This document shows, one piece after another, positions 18,445 through 26,876 of a DNA stretch of 29,070 bases (position 1 is the first letter of the stretch; every line of letters begins with the position of its first letter). A model generated the notes under the pieces. It was not told where the DNA came from. It made no database searches and saw only the letters and a list, made by a program, of their open reading frames with translations. The translations under genes and the position numbers were made by a program. Location of the stretch: positions 1 through 29,070 of the forward strand of contig RBNI01000583.1 in assembly GCA_003990745.1 (NCBI GenBank). The letters are read 5' to 3'. The stretch is from Jimgerdemannia flammicorona. Lineage: Eukaryota > Mucoromycota > Endogonomycetes > Endogonales > Endogonaceae.

Positions 18445-19848
18445 ATGTTAAGCCAGACTTCAACGTCTGCGCCGTACGCATCCGCGCAGAATCCGCATCA
18501 ACCAAGCGTTCGCTCGCCCAGAATCCCACCCGAGGTCGTGCTTCACATACTCCGGTGCTTCGACCTCGCCCAAAACGTCGACGGCTCGCTTCAAGACCTG
18601 GACGTTGTCCTCAACCTCATGTCTGCTTCCATGGTGTGCAAGGAATGGTACAACATAACACGTCACTTACTCCCCGACCGCAACTTGGTCGAGCCGTTCG
18701 ATGACCAGTTCCGCTGCCACAAAATTAGCCACTACGGAAAGCAACTACGTAGGTTTTCAGGGCTCCTGGCCACCTCCAAAGAACTTGGGTTACCCTACTG
18801 GAGTATTTTCACGACTGTACACATCTCAGTCGAGGATTTCATTGCCGATTCAGATGATCAAGAGGACGGGTTTCGCAAGACATACATGGCCTTCAAGCCC
18901 CAGGACCATGACGCCCAGTTCCAAATACTCCGGCTCACCAGACCCACGCGTCTCAGGCTGGCTATTGAGGATGCCCCGCGCGGCTCGCCTAAGCGCATGC
19001 TTGATCGCCAACAGTTTTTTTCGCAACTGAAGAAAAGTTGCGACGGCATACAGCACCTCGAACTTGCGTTCCCCTATAGGGAGAGACAACTCGACATACC
19101 GGTGGCAGACGCACACCTCGTCGACCTTGTTTCCTCTATGCAATTTTCCCTGCACTCGTTAAAAATGGAATACGAACCGGACGCCATGACGAAGGCGGTT
19201 CTCTCGCATTGTCCAAATGTCAAGATCGTCCACCTCTCCTTCTGCGAAGGTAGAACCGCAGAACTCATCCTCCGCGGCTTACCCAGCCTCACCGTGCTCA
19301 CCTTGTATGATATCCAAAGCCCGGGGATCGAGTCCTTGCTGCGATCTCTGGCCCGTACCAGCGATCGTCTCACCCACCTGACCATCGAGAAGACGCTCAA
19401 CCATGCTGTCTGGATAGAGCACCCAGCCAAGCTCGCTCTCTGGTTGGAGCTCCTCATGTATCGCGCCTATCGCCTCCACAGTTTGAATCTATCAGAGGTC
19501 GGGTTCGTCACCGACGGCGTCCTGCGTGCGGCGGCGCGGTCTTGTCGCGACCTCAGATTCCTGGCTCTGTCCGTGACGGGGTTTAGCGGGCCTGTGGGCG
19601 CAAACATATGGAGCGACGAAATGACGCCCTGGCCAGGGATTCAAAATATGTATTTGGTTGGTAGAATTTTGCCAGAGTTTGCAGCGCGGGTCGTGGCGAA
19701 TAGGGGGTTGGAGTCGCTGCAGACAATTTGTATCTCCACGTGGTTAGCGAACGATCCTGGGTTGAGGGGAGCGCTGGAAGGTTGCGGATTCGGTTTAAAA
19801 ATGATGGATGGTCCAGCCTGGTTCTGTTCTAAGGAGCGCGAAAGGTGA
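18445..19848 (+). CDS. F-box/LRR-like protein, intact
   Basis: Single-exon frame of 467 residues. The F-box lies at about residues 28-75: RIPPEVVLHILRCFDL, then an insertion, then LMSASMVCKEWYNITRHLLP. The remainder has regular leucine-rich segments, for example IQHLELAFPYRERQLD, VKIVHLSFCEGRTAEL, LTVLTLYDIQSPGIES and LHSLNLSEVGFVTDGVL. These are typical of the target-binding part of SCF adaptor subunits. About 25 Ser/Ala/Pro-rich residues precede the F-box. Sequence identity to the 11895-13289 protein is low, but the architecture is the same. The codon-rich GC composition stands out from the flanks. Stop codon TGA. The overlapping long plus-strand ORF 17973-18704 is a shadow. Confidence 0.85.
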   Translation: MLSQTSTSAPYASAQNPHQPSVRSPRIPPEVVLHILRCFDLAQNVDGSLQDLDVVLNLMSASMVCKEWYNITRHLLPDRNLVEPFDDQFRCHKISHYGKQLRRFSGLLATSKELGLPYWSIFTTVHISVEDFIADSDDQEDGFRKTYMAFKPQDHDAQFQILRLTRPTRLRLAIEDAPRGSPKRMLDRQQFFSQLKKSCDGIQHLELAFPYRERQLDIPVADAHLVDLVSSMQFSLHSLKMEYEPDAMTKAVLSHCPNVKIVHLSFCEGRTAELILRGLPSLTVLTLYDIQSPGIESLLRSLARTSDRLTHLTIEKTLNHAVWIEHPAKLALWLELLMYRAYRLHSLNLSEVGFVTDGVLRAAARSCRDLRFLALSVTGFSGPVGANIWSDEMTPWPGIQNMYLVGRILPEFAARVVANRGLESLQTICISTWLANDPGLRGALEGCGFGLKMMDGPAWFCSKERER

Positions 19849-20951
19849 AATGTCGGCTTGTGCACCTACTGGAAAGCCTATGAATTGGTTCTCTGAATTT
19901 TCGTTTGTTTTTAGTGAAATTGAAAGACAAATCACCCAATAAGGATATCATTGGCCGCTCACCTACCTTTGATCCACAAACTTTGTGGAGTGTTCAACTT
20001 TTCAAATTAATGATTCGAATTAATTCATACTCAGGGCACCCATGTAATACCTACAATAACTCCCAGCAGTGAAGTAAGAGGTCTTCGCCCCAAGTCTTAT
20101 TCAACCATCTTTTCTTTTCGGAATCTGATTTGGGTTTGTCCTTATTGAAAAGGGAGCGGTAGAATACATATGATTAGTTCACTTATACCTGGTTACCCGT
20201 TAATATACATTTCGGCATTCGCGTAAATTGTATAAACCCATTAAAACAAATTTCCGTTTGGCCGAACATCCTTTGTTGAATCCGAGGGGGCGACAATTTG
20301 AAGATACGGCGGGCAGCGCGGTCCTAAATGCGCTAGAATAAAAATGGGGGGGGTTTGCAAGGGCGAACTAGCAATTTATGTTTGTCATAACATTAGAACT
20401 ATATGTCATGGCATCATGTATGACTGAGGGAGCTGTTGCGCAATCTCCGCGTAGTGCTATTGGGTTTCTAGGTACGGTCGGTCTACTGGCTATGCGCCGG
20501 TGTGTGAACATTTTATGCAGAGACACGACTGTGTCGTGGGCCGCACCCGTTGCGGACGCGAGGTTGATCTTCACAAGTGGATGTGAAATGATATGCCAAC
20601 AGATTCGGTATATTACGCTTGCAAAAGCCACGCAAATCGTTCTGACTGGAAGCGGTTGTATATCTGTGCTTTTTTTTTTTTTTCGCGGGCGAGATAGGAT
20701 GAAGCAAGACGAAAGTGCGACGACGTGGCACAACAGCACCCGTTGTCTTTGGTATAGCAGTGCCAAAACGAAACTGGTTTTTTGCGGGTAGGCTATATTG
20801 CTTTTCGGTAAGAGTCAGTCAATCGAATCAGAGTTCGAACGCCAAATAATTATGATAAGCTTTTTTAATATGACGGATACATTAATTCGACTTCCATCAC
20901 ATAATAAAGCATAATTTTTAGCCCAGAAATCTCATCTCAAACCCTTCATAT
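19849..20951. other. Intergenic interval with overlapping antisense ORFs
   Basis: Between 20368 and 20791 both strands have ORFs over 130 codons that overlap almost fully. Neither shows a domain, and a T14 tract at 20670-20683 runs through both, so I call neither. The rest of the interval is AT-rich with no gene. Confidence 0.4.
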
Positions 20952-21146
20952 TCATATAACTGCTTGAAATTCGTGAGAGGAAGCGTGGTAATCAGATGAG
21001 AATATATCGGTTTGCTCAGCCAACACATCGCGCTTCGTTGGAACACTCTCCGTCCATACTTTCAAGGTTTCGCCATACGGTAATGAATCTATTTCACACT
21101 TTTGTTTCGATGAGTTAATGATTAATGAATTCAAAGTTATGTCCAT
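20952..21146 (-). CDS. Hypothetical small protein, divergent from the secreted gene
   Basis: From ATG 21146 the frame reads MDITLNSLIINSSKQKCEID, then SLPYGETLKVWTESVPTKRD, for 64 residues. It looks coding in composition, with balanced charge and varied codons. A longer frame up to 21263 would overlap the promoter and leader of the divergent secreted gene, so the internal ATG is preferred. I recognise no family. The TATA box of the plus-strand gene lies 37 bp from this start, so the two would share a very compact divergent promoter. Confidence 0.35.
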   Translation of the reverse strand: MDITLNSLIINSSKQKCEIDSLPYGETLKVWTESVPTKRDVLAEQTDIFSSDYHASSHEFQAVI

Positions 21147-21182
21147 CTTCTCGCCAGTACGGAATGTGCTTCGCTTCTTGAA

Positions 21183-21190
21183 TATATAAA
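21183..21190 (+). promoter_or_regulatory. TATA box of the secreted Pro/Thr-rich gene
   Basis: TATATAAA, 107 bp before ATG 21290, followed by a CA- and CT-rich leader typical of well-expressed fungal genes. Confidence 0.6.
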
Positions 21191-21289
21191 CCGGCGATTC
21201 AACCAGCTTCTCCCTATCCAACCAGCTCTCAAGCAATCTCAAGAAGCCAAAAACCAACACCACACAACTTCACATTTTCACCATAAACC

Positions 21290-22293
21290 ATGTCGTCCAC
21301 CACCCTCGCCACTCGCTTCTCACTTGCCCTCCTGGCCACCGCTGCCCTCTTCGTCCTCACCAACCCCGCCTCTGCGGTGCCCAGTAATCTCGAGAGGCGT
21401 TGCACCGCACACCAATCGCCAGTATCCCAAGCCGGCATTGCTGACCAGATCCCCTCTCAGCAGCAGCTAGCATTTGACGCGCAACCCGCCATCACACCCA
21501 TGATGATCAAGCGCAGCCTCATCGAGCGCCTCAGCAACATCGCCAAGCGCGGATTCTTGTTCGATTTTCCGGACTTTGCGTGCAGGGTCTGCCCGAGCTG
21601 CGGCACCTGCGAGCATTCGGCCCCCAAACAGTACGCTCCAGAGCCAGTCGTTGAACAACCCCAAACGATTCAGCTGAACAATGTTAACTCTGGTAGGTTC
21701 CGCCGAACGGAATGTGCAGAAATTTTCTGCAGAAATTTTCTCGCACATCTTATCCTACATTATATTCACCCATTCAATCCTGTGCAGTATACGTCCAGGT
21801 CCCGCAGCCCGCCTCGGAATCCACCCCTTCCCCCATCGAGCCAGAAACCCCCATCGTGCCAGAAACCCCCATCGCGCCAGAAAGCTCCATCGAGCCAGAA
21901 ACTCCCGAAACGTCCGTCAACCCAACCCCTCAGCCCTCCGAGTCTGAAACTGCAACCATGACTGAGCAGCCCACGTCCCCGCCAGAGAACCAGATCTTAA
22001 CACAGACAGAAACGATTTCCGTTACCGAGACTGCGACCCTTATCCAACCCGCTGGGCAAAACATCGTCGTCGCGACCCCGCCGGCCCAGATCGTCGCCGT
22101 CAACCCCGCGCCACAGATGGGCGCTCTAATGCTCATCCCGGTTGCCGTCGCTCCCGCCCCCTGTATCGATGCTTGTCCCGTTGCCCCAGTCAACGTCCAC
22201 CCATGCGATGCGGCCGTTCCCATCGCGACCTATGAAACCCTGGAAACCATCATTTGTGAGCCGCAGGCCAAGGCAATTCCGGTTCAGTATTGA
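21290..22293 (+). CDS. Secreted Pro/Thr/Glu-rich protein with dibasic processing sites, two exons
   Basis: CDS join(21290..21692, 21788..22293) gives 302 residues. The 95-nt intron has a G|GTAGGT donor and GTGCAG acceptor and the phase joins (S|V|YVQVPQ). Residues 1-28 form a signal peptide (SLALLATAALFVLTNPASA). After it come RR at about 36-37, KR at about 75-76 and KR at about 88-89. These are Kex2-type dibasic sites that would release a segment starting GFLFDFPDFACRVCPSCGTC. That segment has four cysteines in CxxCxxCxxC-like spacing. Exon 2 begins with four 18-bp repeats (EPETPI, VPETPI, APESSI, EPETPE), continues Pro/Thr-rich and ends with a cysteine-bearing tail (CIDACPVAPVNVHPCD). It is probably cell-wall-associated or secreted, and glycosylated. 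I recognise no family. Confidence 0.8.
21838..21909 (+). repeat. 18-bp coding repeat (EPETPI type), four units
   Basis: Units start at 21838, 21856, 21874 and 21892. The first is GAGCCAGAAACCCCCATC, the second differs by two bases and the later two have decayed more. They encode the PET repeats of the secreted protein. Confidence 0.85.
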
Positions 22294-23013
22294 CTAGACA
22301 TATGAAGTTTTCGCTAAGGTTCCGAGTGGCGCTACGTAGACATTGGGCTTATACTTGTGCGAAACTGGCTGGCCATTTCCAGGAGTTTCAACATCGTTAG
22401 CGTGGAAGGATATATAAATAAATATAGCTGGTTACAAACTCATCGATTCTGCTTAGTCTAGATATGTTTTATACTCGAAGCCATTGAGACCAACAAAGAG
22501 CTTTTCCAAAACAGACAAACCTTATTTTACACGTGGCTATTCAGGCACGAACGCAAAGGTACTAAAGGACACATTACACAAGAAAATATACCGTGAGGAA
22601 GTGGCTCACGAACACAAAGCACATAATCTCCGTGTCTGCACAACGTGTGAAACACCATTGAAGTGCTGTATAAAATGCGACGTCCTTACGTTAACGATGC
22701 GATCCAAGAATGCACACACACGCAGACGCGTTTATCAAACATGCGAGCATCTTTGTCAAGGGTCCAACTCCGGCGAAGCTTCCGCCGGCAGAACTCATGG
22801 ACAAAGAACACCGATGTAATTATCTGGGTACAAATTCGCAGCCACAATCCAGAGCTTACCGAGTGATATATCTGGTGCTGTTCGAGGATCGATGTTTTGT
22901 TTGTAGTCTTTTTATTACATAATGCTGGGTACATACAATTACTTAGCCCATCATTATCAAACCCAATCCGAATCCAACCCAAATATATTCTGCAGATAAT
23001 CGTTGCTCTGCAG
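22294..23013. other. 3' flank and gene-poor interval
   Basis: The first part is the 3' region of the secreted gene, with a candidate polyadenylation signal. ORFs around 22484-22982 overlap on both strands. The plus-strand one has CxxC-like pairs (VCTTCETPLKCCIKCD) but no start codon of its own and no family, so I do not call it. Confidence 0.4.
22417..22422 (+). terminator. Candidate polyadenylation signal
   Basis: AATAAA in a TATATAAATAAATATA context, about 125 bp after the stop codon at 22293. Confidence 0.5.
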
Positions 23014-23426
23014 ATGATTCGTTGTCAGTCATTCTGTGGATATTTCATCCTCATCGTTCTGCGGTTCGTCGAGATGAAAGGGTATGTCGAGGCCGTGAGG
23101 TCGCTCGTGGCCGAGTTTGGGGAGAACGCGAACTCAAGGACAATAACAGATGGACGCCGCTGCACCGGGATACTGGGAACCAAAATATTGAAGTGGTGAG
23201 GTTGCTTGTGGCCAAGTTCGGGGCAGACGCGAACGCAAAGGACAACATGGAATTGACACTGTTGCATTGGGTGGTAGAGAAAGGCCATGTCAAGGTGGTG
23301 AAGATACTCATAGGTAATCTCGTACAGGTCTTCAAGTCTGCAAGCGTCGCTCGTCACTCGTGGATGTTGAGTTGGCTTGATGATGGTAGGGCTGCTGCGA
23401 GAAGGAAAGCGGCAATCAATGTTTAG
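23014..23426 (+). pseudogene. Ankyrin-repeat protein fragment with one frameshift
   Basis: One ankyrin unit, GYVEAVRSLVAEFGENANS, reads from 23074 in one frame. The next units, RWTPLHRDTGNQNIEVVRLL and LTLLHWVVEKGHVKVVKILI, read in another. Aligning the two units shows AACTCAAGGAC against AACGCAAAGGAC, so one base is missing in the first near 23138. The consensus TPLH, G-H/N-x-E/K-VV and L-L-x-x-G/F-A-D-A-N positions are all visible. Ankyrin repeats mediate protein contacts. Upstream and downstream units are missing and a possible donor (TAG|GTAATC) follows the last unit. It may be an exon group of a larger broken gene. Confidence 0.65.
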
Positions 23427-25487
23427 TTGGGTTAATTTCTTCCTCGATGGTCTGTATGGTTGTTGCTGTGTTATCCATCTTCGAGAGAGAAAATGAGCAA
23501 GATGTTGTTGGAATAGGAAGTGGCTGAAACTCGACCCGAAGCAAACCCAACCTGGAAAAACCATCATGAAGTTTTTTCAAGGGGTACTCACAAAGCGATT
23601 GTTTTGCAGCAGGACCTATAGAATGGCCGTGGAGTAGTGCTCTGCATGGGTCGGGTGGCATCGCGTTTAGCATCAATCCGAACTTGATCAGAAATTCCAG
23701 GTTAGGTTAAGTAACTGAACTGAACCCAATCCACCCAACGAAGAAGACTAGCGAATATCCCAACCCAGAAACCAACGAAGACCCAACCTAGAAGACCGTT
23801 ACCCAGAAGATTGCTACCTAGAAGACCGCTACCCAGAAGATTGCTACCTAGAAGACCACTAACTAGAAGACCAACGTCTGCGAGATACCCACGAAGCGAT
23901 TTCGGCTATTGTCAGCAGGGTCTCATTGTTAGGGTAGGAATTTCGTTGGTGGGAACCACGGCAGCGGAAACTTCACAGTACGAATCGCGTCAGAGTGAAT
24001 CACGGCGACGTACGGGATCTCGTTGAGGGGAGGTTTCGTCTGCGGGAATCTCATTCGAGAGATCTCGGCGTAGGGGACTTGATGGTCAGCCTGGGGAGAA
24101 CTCGGCAGAGACAATTTGGTGGGGGAGGTCACTGGACGTCGTGAAATTCAAACTACTGAAATCTGCCGGTGAAGGCCAACTTACAAAAAAGAGCTACACA
24201 TACTGTGCGCAGGCTTCTCTACGTCGCCAAGCGGAGTGAGCAGTCGGTCCGAAACGTAGTCCCGCCACCGTTGTATAACTCTAAAAAAGGACGCGTTTAT
24301 CAGACACGTGCGCCTGATTCGTGAAGTGCTAGGTAAGCACGCCAGAACAAAATGAACCTCGCCGACGTTCTCCAAAATGATACCCTTCGCCAATGCTTCA
24401 CCTTAATGCTGAACTTCGCCAACGTTCTCCAAACGTGGTCCACGGCCTCTTCGATTTGGGCTGGCAATCCAAACCGTACCATAAAAGAGTGTCAGTCTGT
24501 TATTACTTTCGGAGAATTTCGCGTCTATGTCGGTTTCGGTGTTAAATTACAACCTGCATCTTAGGAACGAACTTTTAAAAGCACTAGTGAATCGTGCGTG
24601 ACACTACAACGCCACGAGGGAGGAGAGTTGTCGAAACTAAAAATGCCCGAGGAAGATAACTCCACGTTGCTTGGGCTATGTTTCCCAACAAATATATGTA
24701 AGATATGACTTTCTGAATCGTAACCGTTTTCCCAGTATGAAAATGGCCAGATTTGGGGACAGCGCTATCACTTTTATGTTGATCTTTCCGCATTGATCAA
24801 TTTCTAGTGTTTTTTTGGATTGTTTTTTTTGGGGATGGTTTTTAAGCCAAACGTGGGATCCGAGTGACTTAAAAATCATCCAGCTACGTCACCCAAAAAA
24901 CAAGGCGTGACGTCGGCCTGGAGGCGGTTCAAGTTCGCAATCTGTATTGAGAACGGATTATTTCTCGGCGACGCGTCGTCGTAGATATTGCGGTTCAAAT
25001 TCACAAAAATCCGACGTACAGCAGTAATATTTCGTCGGAGACGTCTGCAAGTAATTCGAAGGTGACATCAAAATTTAAGAGTGTGTTGGGATCGGGTCGA
25101 ACGAGGGGCTCTGTGCTTCAGGATTTCAGATGGTCTAAGCATTGTGATCGAGTCCTCAGTACATTGTAATTACGTTCGCGAATGCAAAAAATAAAATGAA
25201 ATAAAAAAACCAGTATTTCCTTGGCACGAATTACCATTTTAATTACATACCGAATTGTTCAATGCCAGTCAAGCTCATCTTACGTACGACACCGCTGATA
25301 CCATGTTTAGTTTTCATTGCTTTATTACCGAAATTTACAAACACCAGTGGCTTTCGCCTCGCGAAAAGAAAAAGAAAACGGTTCGATGTCGTTATCAATA
25401 CAATATATATACATGCGGGCATTGAAATATCGCACTAACGAAAATCTTGAAAACCTCGCCAATACGCCACATCAACCATCGCACCGT
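23427..25487. other. Gene-poor interval with small repeats
   Basis: It contains a 30-bp minisatellite at 23787-23876 and a block near 23935-24130 with recurring GGAATTTCGTTGG/GGGATCTCGTTGA words. A short pair sharing CCAACGTTCTCCAAA lies at 24362 and 24418. No ORF here has coding character I can defend. The last part is the 3' flank of the PETCES gene. Confidence 0.45.
23787..23876. repeat. 30-bp minisatellite, about three units
   Basis: Units CCTAGAAGACCGTTACCCAG... start at 23787, 23817 and 23847. The first two differ by one base (GTT/GCT); the third has decayed. Similar words (GAAGAC, CCCAGAA) extend upstream to about 23740. Confidence 0.85.
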
Positions 25488-25979
25488 TCAATGCTCGCAA
25501 TCAGTTTCATGTTCAGACTCGCAAGTTTCGGGTTCAGACTCGGACGTTTCGGGTTCCGACTCGCACGTTTCGGGTTCCGACTCGCATGTTTCGGGTTCCG
25601 ACTCGCATGTCTCGGGTTCGGACTCGCATGTTTCGGGTTCCGACTCGCATGTTTCGGGGTCGGACTCGCAAGTTTCGGGGTCGGACTCGCAAGTTTCGGG
25701 GTCGGACTCGCAAGGAGTTTCGTAGCATGGCTTATGGTCGGTGTCGGAGGAGTGACAAGAGTCATCAGAATCATGGCTGTGCTTCTTTGTTGGAGAAGTA
25801 GTCTTCTTTCCCCCCTTCTTTGTCTTCTTCCCTTTGGCTTTATGGACTGGAGGAGCAGGATCTCCCCTGCGTGCGAGAGCGGCACCAACCCCGTGGCGGA
25901 TGGGGATTGGGGTGGACATGACAACAGTGGCAAGCATCGCCAGAAGGACGAGGGGGGCGAGGGCGTTGGAAAGCTTCAT
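25488..25979 (-). CDS. Secreted protein with nine PET[C/S]ES[D/E] heptads
   Basis: Single-exon frame of 163 residues. Residues 1-22 (MKLSNALAPLVLLAMLATVV...) are a clear signal peptide. Next comes a short segment with ARR at 36-38 (a possible Kex2-type site). A basic Lys/Gly stretch follows (KAKGKKTKKGGKK, 48-60), then a His/Asp/Ser segment with the first cysteine. Residues 94-156 are nine heptads, PETCESD twice, PETCESE five times, PETSESE once and PETCESE once, flanked by PCESD and HETDCEH. Every heptad but one puts a cysteine at position 4 beside acidic residues. The protein thus pairs a strongly basic N-terminal part with an acidic, thiol-rich tail. Metal binding, disulfide cross-linking in the wall, or adhesion are possible, none shown. 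No TATA box lies upstream, where a LINE begins within about 80 bp. Confidence 0.8.
   Translation of the reverse strand: MKLSNALAPLVLLAMLATVVMSTPIPIRHGVGAALARRGDPAPPVHKAKGKKTKKGGKKTTSPTKKHSHDSDDSCHSSDTDHKPCYETPCESDPETCESDPETCESDPETCESEPETCESEPETCESEPETCESEPETCESEPETSESEPETCESEHETDCEH
25512..25700 (-). repeat. 21-bp coding minisatellite (PETCES heptads), nine units
   Basis: Nine exact-length 21-bp units with few substitutions, e.g. TTTCGGGTTCCGACTCGCAT on the plus strand. The length is a multiple of three and no unit contains a stop in any frame, which explains the long spurious ORFs in several frames over this interval. Confidence 0.92.
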
Positions 25980-26060
25980 GACGATGGAGATGAAGATGGA
26001 GATGAGAGGGATGAGGATATGAAATTGAGATGGGCTGATGAGGCTGGCAAAAAGGTGTGA

Positions 26061-26843
26061 ATGGACAAGGTGCTCTGGGAGAAGGCGAAGGGGAGACAGG
26101 TGCAGAAGGAACTACTGGCAAGTTTGAATAGGGGACCTAGGGCCGGGGCTATGGAGGAGGGGACCGGGGCCAGTGCTAGTATCTGGGCGGCAACTGGGCA
26201 GCAAGGGGGGAAGATGAAGGAGAGTAAGGGACAGGAGCTAGAAGAGGCGGTAGTGGACACAGCGATGGTAGATGATATTCCAATCCAGTATGGTGTTCCC
26301 GAGGTGGGTGAAGGAGAGTTGGAGGACATGTCAGAAGATGGTTGGGATGAGTCTGTGCGAACTGAGGAGGGGAAGGAAGGAGTGGAAGATTTGGCGCAGG
26401 CAGCTGAGGTAGTTGGGGGAGAGAAGTGGCTGTTGAAGGCACTACAGAATGTGGTGGCAGAGGAGCTGGGAGAGATCGACTTCCAGGTGATCAGTGAGGA
26501 ATTCTGGGGGCGAGTGTTGCGAGGTGAGGAGGTCATGAGGAAGTTGAGAGATGAGATGATGGTAGCTCTCTTGGAGGCAGAGGAGTATGAGGTCACTGAG
26601 GCGAGGGAGGCGATGCTTTTGGGTATTGCTAATGAGAGGGCAGCTTATCTGTGGGGGCCGTGGAAGGGGCTGGAAAAGTGGCAGGTGGTGTGCGAGGAGC
26701 ACCGGGCATCGATAGAGATAGTGGATGGTGAGGACTGTGTGGAATTGTTGGCAGCTCTGGAGGAACAGGAGAATGTGGAGGGTGAGATGGAGGCAGAATG
26801 GAACTTGGATCTGGCTGGAGAGGAAGTGAGCATGGAACTGTAG
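26061..26843 (+). CDS. LINE ORF1-like acidic protein fragment
   Basis: A 260-codon frame, very rich in Glu, starting MDKVLWEKAKGRQVQKELLA. The TGA at 26058-26060 is directly upstream in the same frame, and open sequence continues before it (MKLRWADEAGKKV), so the true ORF1 was probably longer and has been cut by this stop. The C-terminal half has helical, charged segments (EFWGRVLRGEEVMRKLRDEM). I see no CCHC knuckle or RRM motif. ORF1 identity rests mainly on position, 33 bp before ORF2 and in the same frame. Confidence 0.5.
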   Translation: MDKVLWEKAKGRQVQKELLASLNRGPRAGAMEEGTGASASIWAATGQQGGKMKESKGQELEEAVVDTAMVDDIPIQYGVPEVGEGELEDMSEDGWDESVRTEEGKEGVEDLAQAAEVVGGEKWLLKALQNVVAEELGEIDFQVISEEFWGRVLRGEEVMRKLRDEMMVALLEAEEYEVTEAREAMLLGIANERAAYLWGPWKGLEKWQVVCEEHRASIEIVDGEDCVELLAALEEQENVEGEMEAEWNLDLAGEEVSMEL

Positions 26844-26876
26844 ATGTAGGAAAGCAACATTATCAAATATTTCACT

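Noticed and set aside
17973..18704. 243-codon plus-strand ORF
   Set aside because: Its end is an out-of-frame shadow of the F-box gene and its start overlaps the SDR-like relic; no motif.
20368..20791. Two antisense ORFs over 130 codons
   Set aside because: They overlap almost fully, share a homopolymer-encoded stretch and show no domain, so neither can be preferred.
25317..26060. Long plus-strand ORFs rich in GFRLA or SDSHVSG repeats
   Set aside because: They are other frames of the 21-bp minisatellite. Only the minus-strand frame has a signal peptide and sensible ends.
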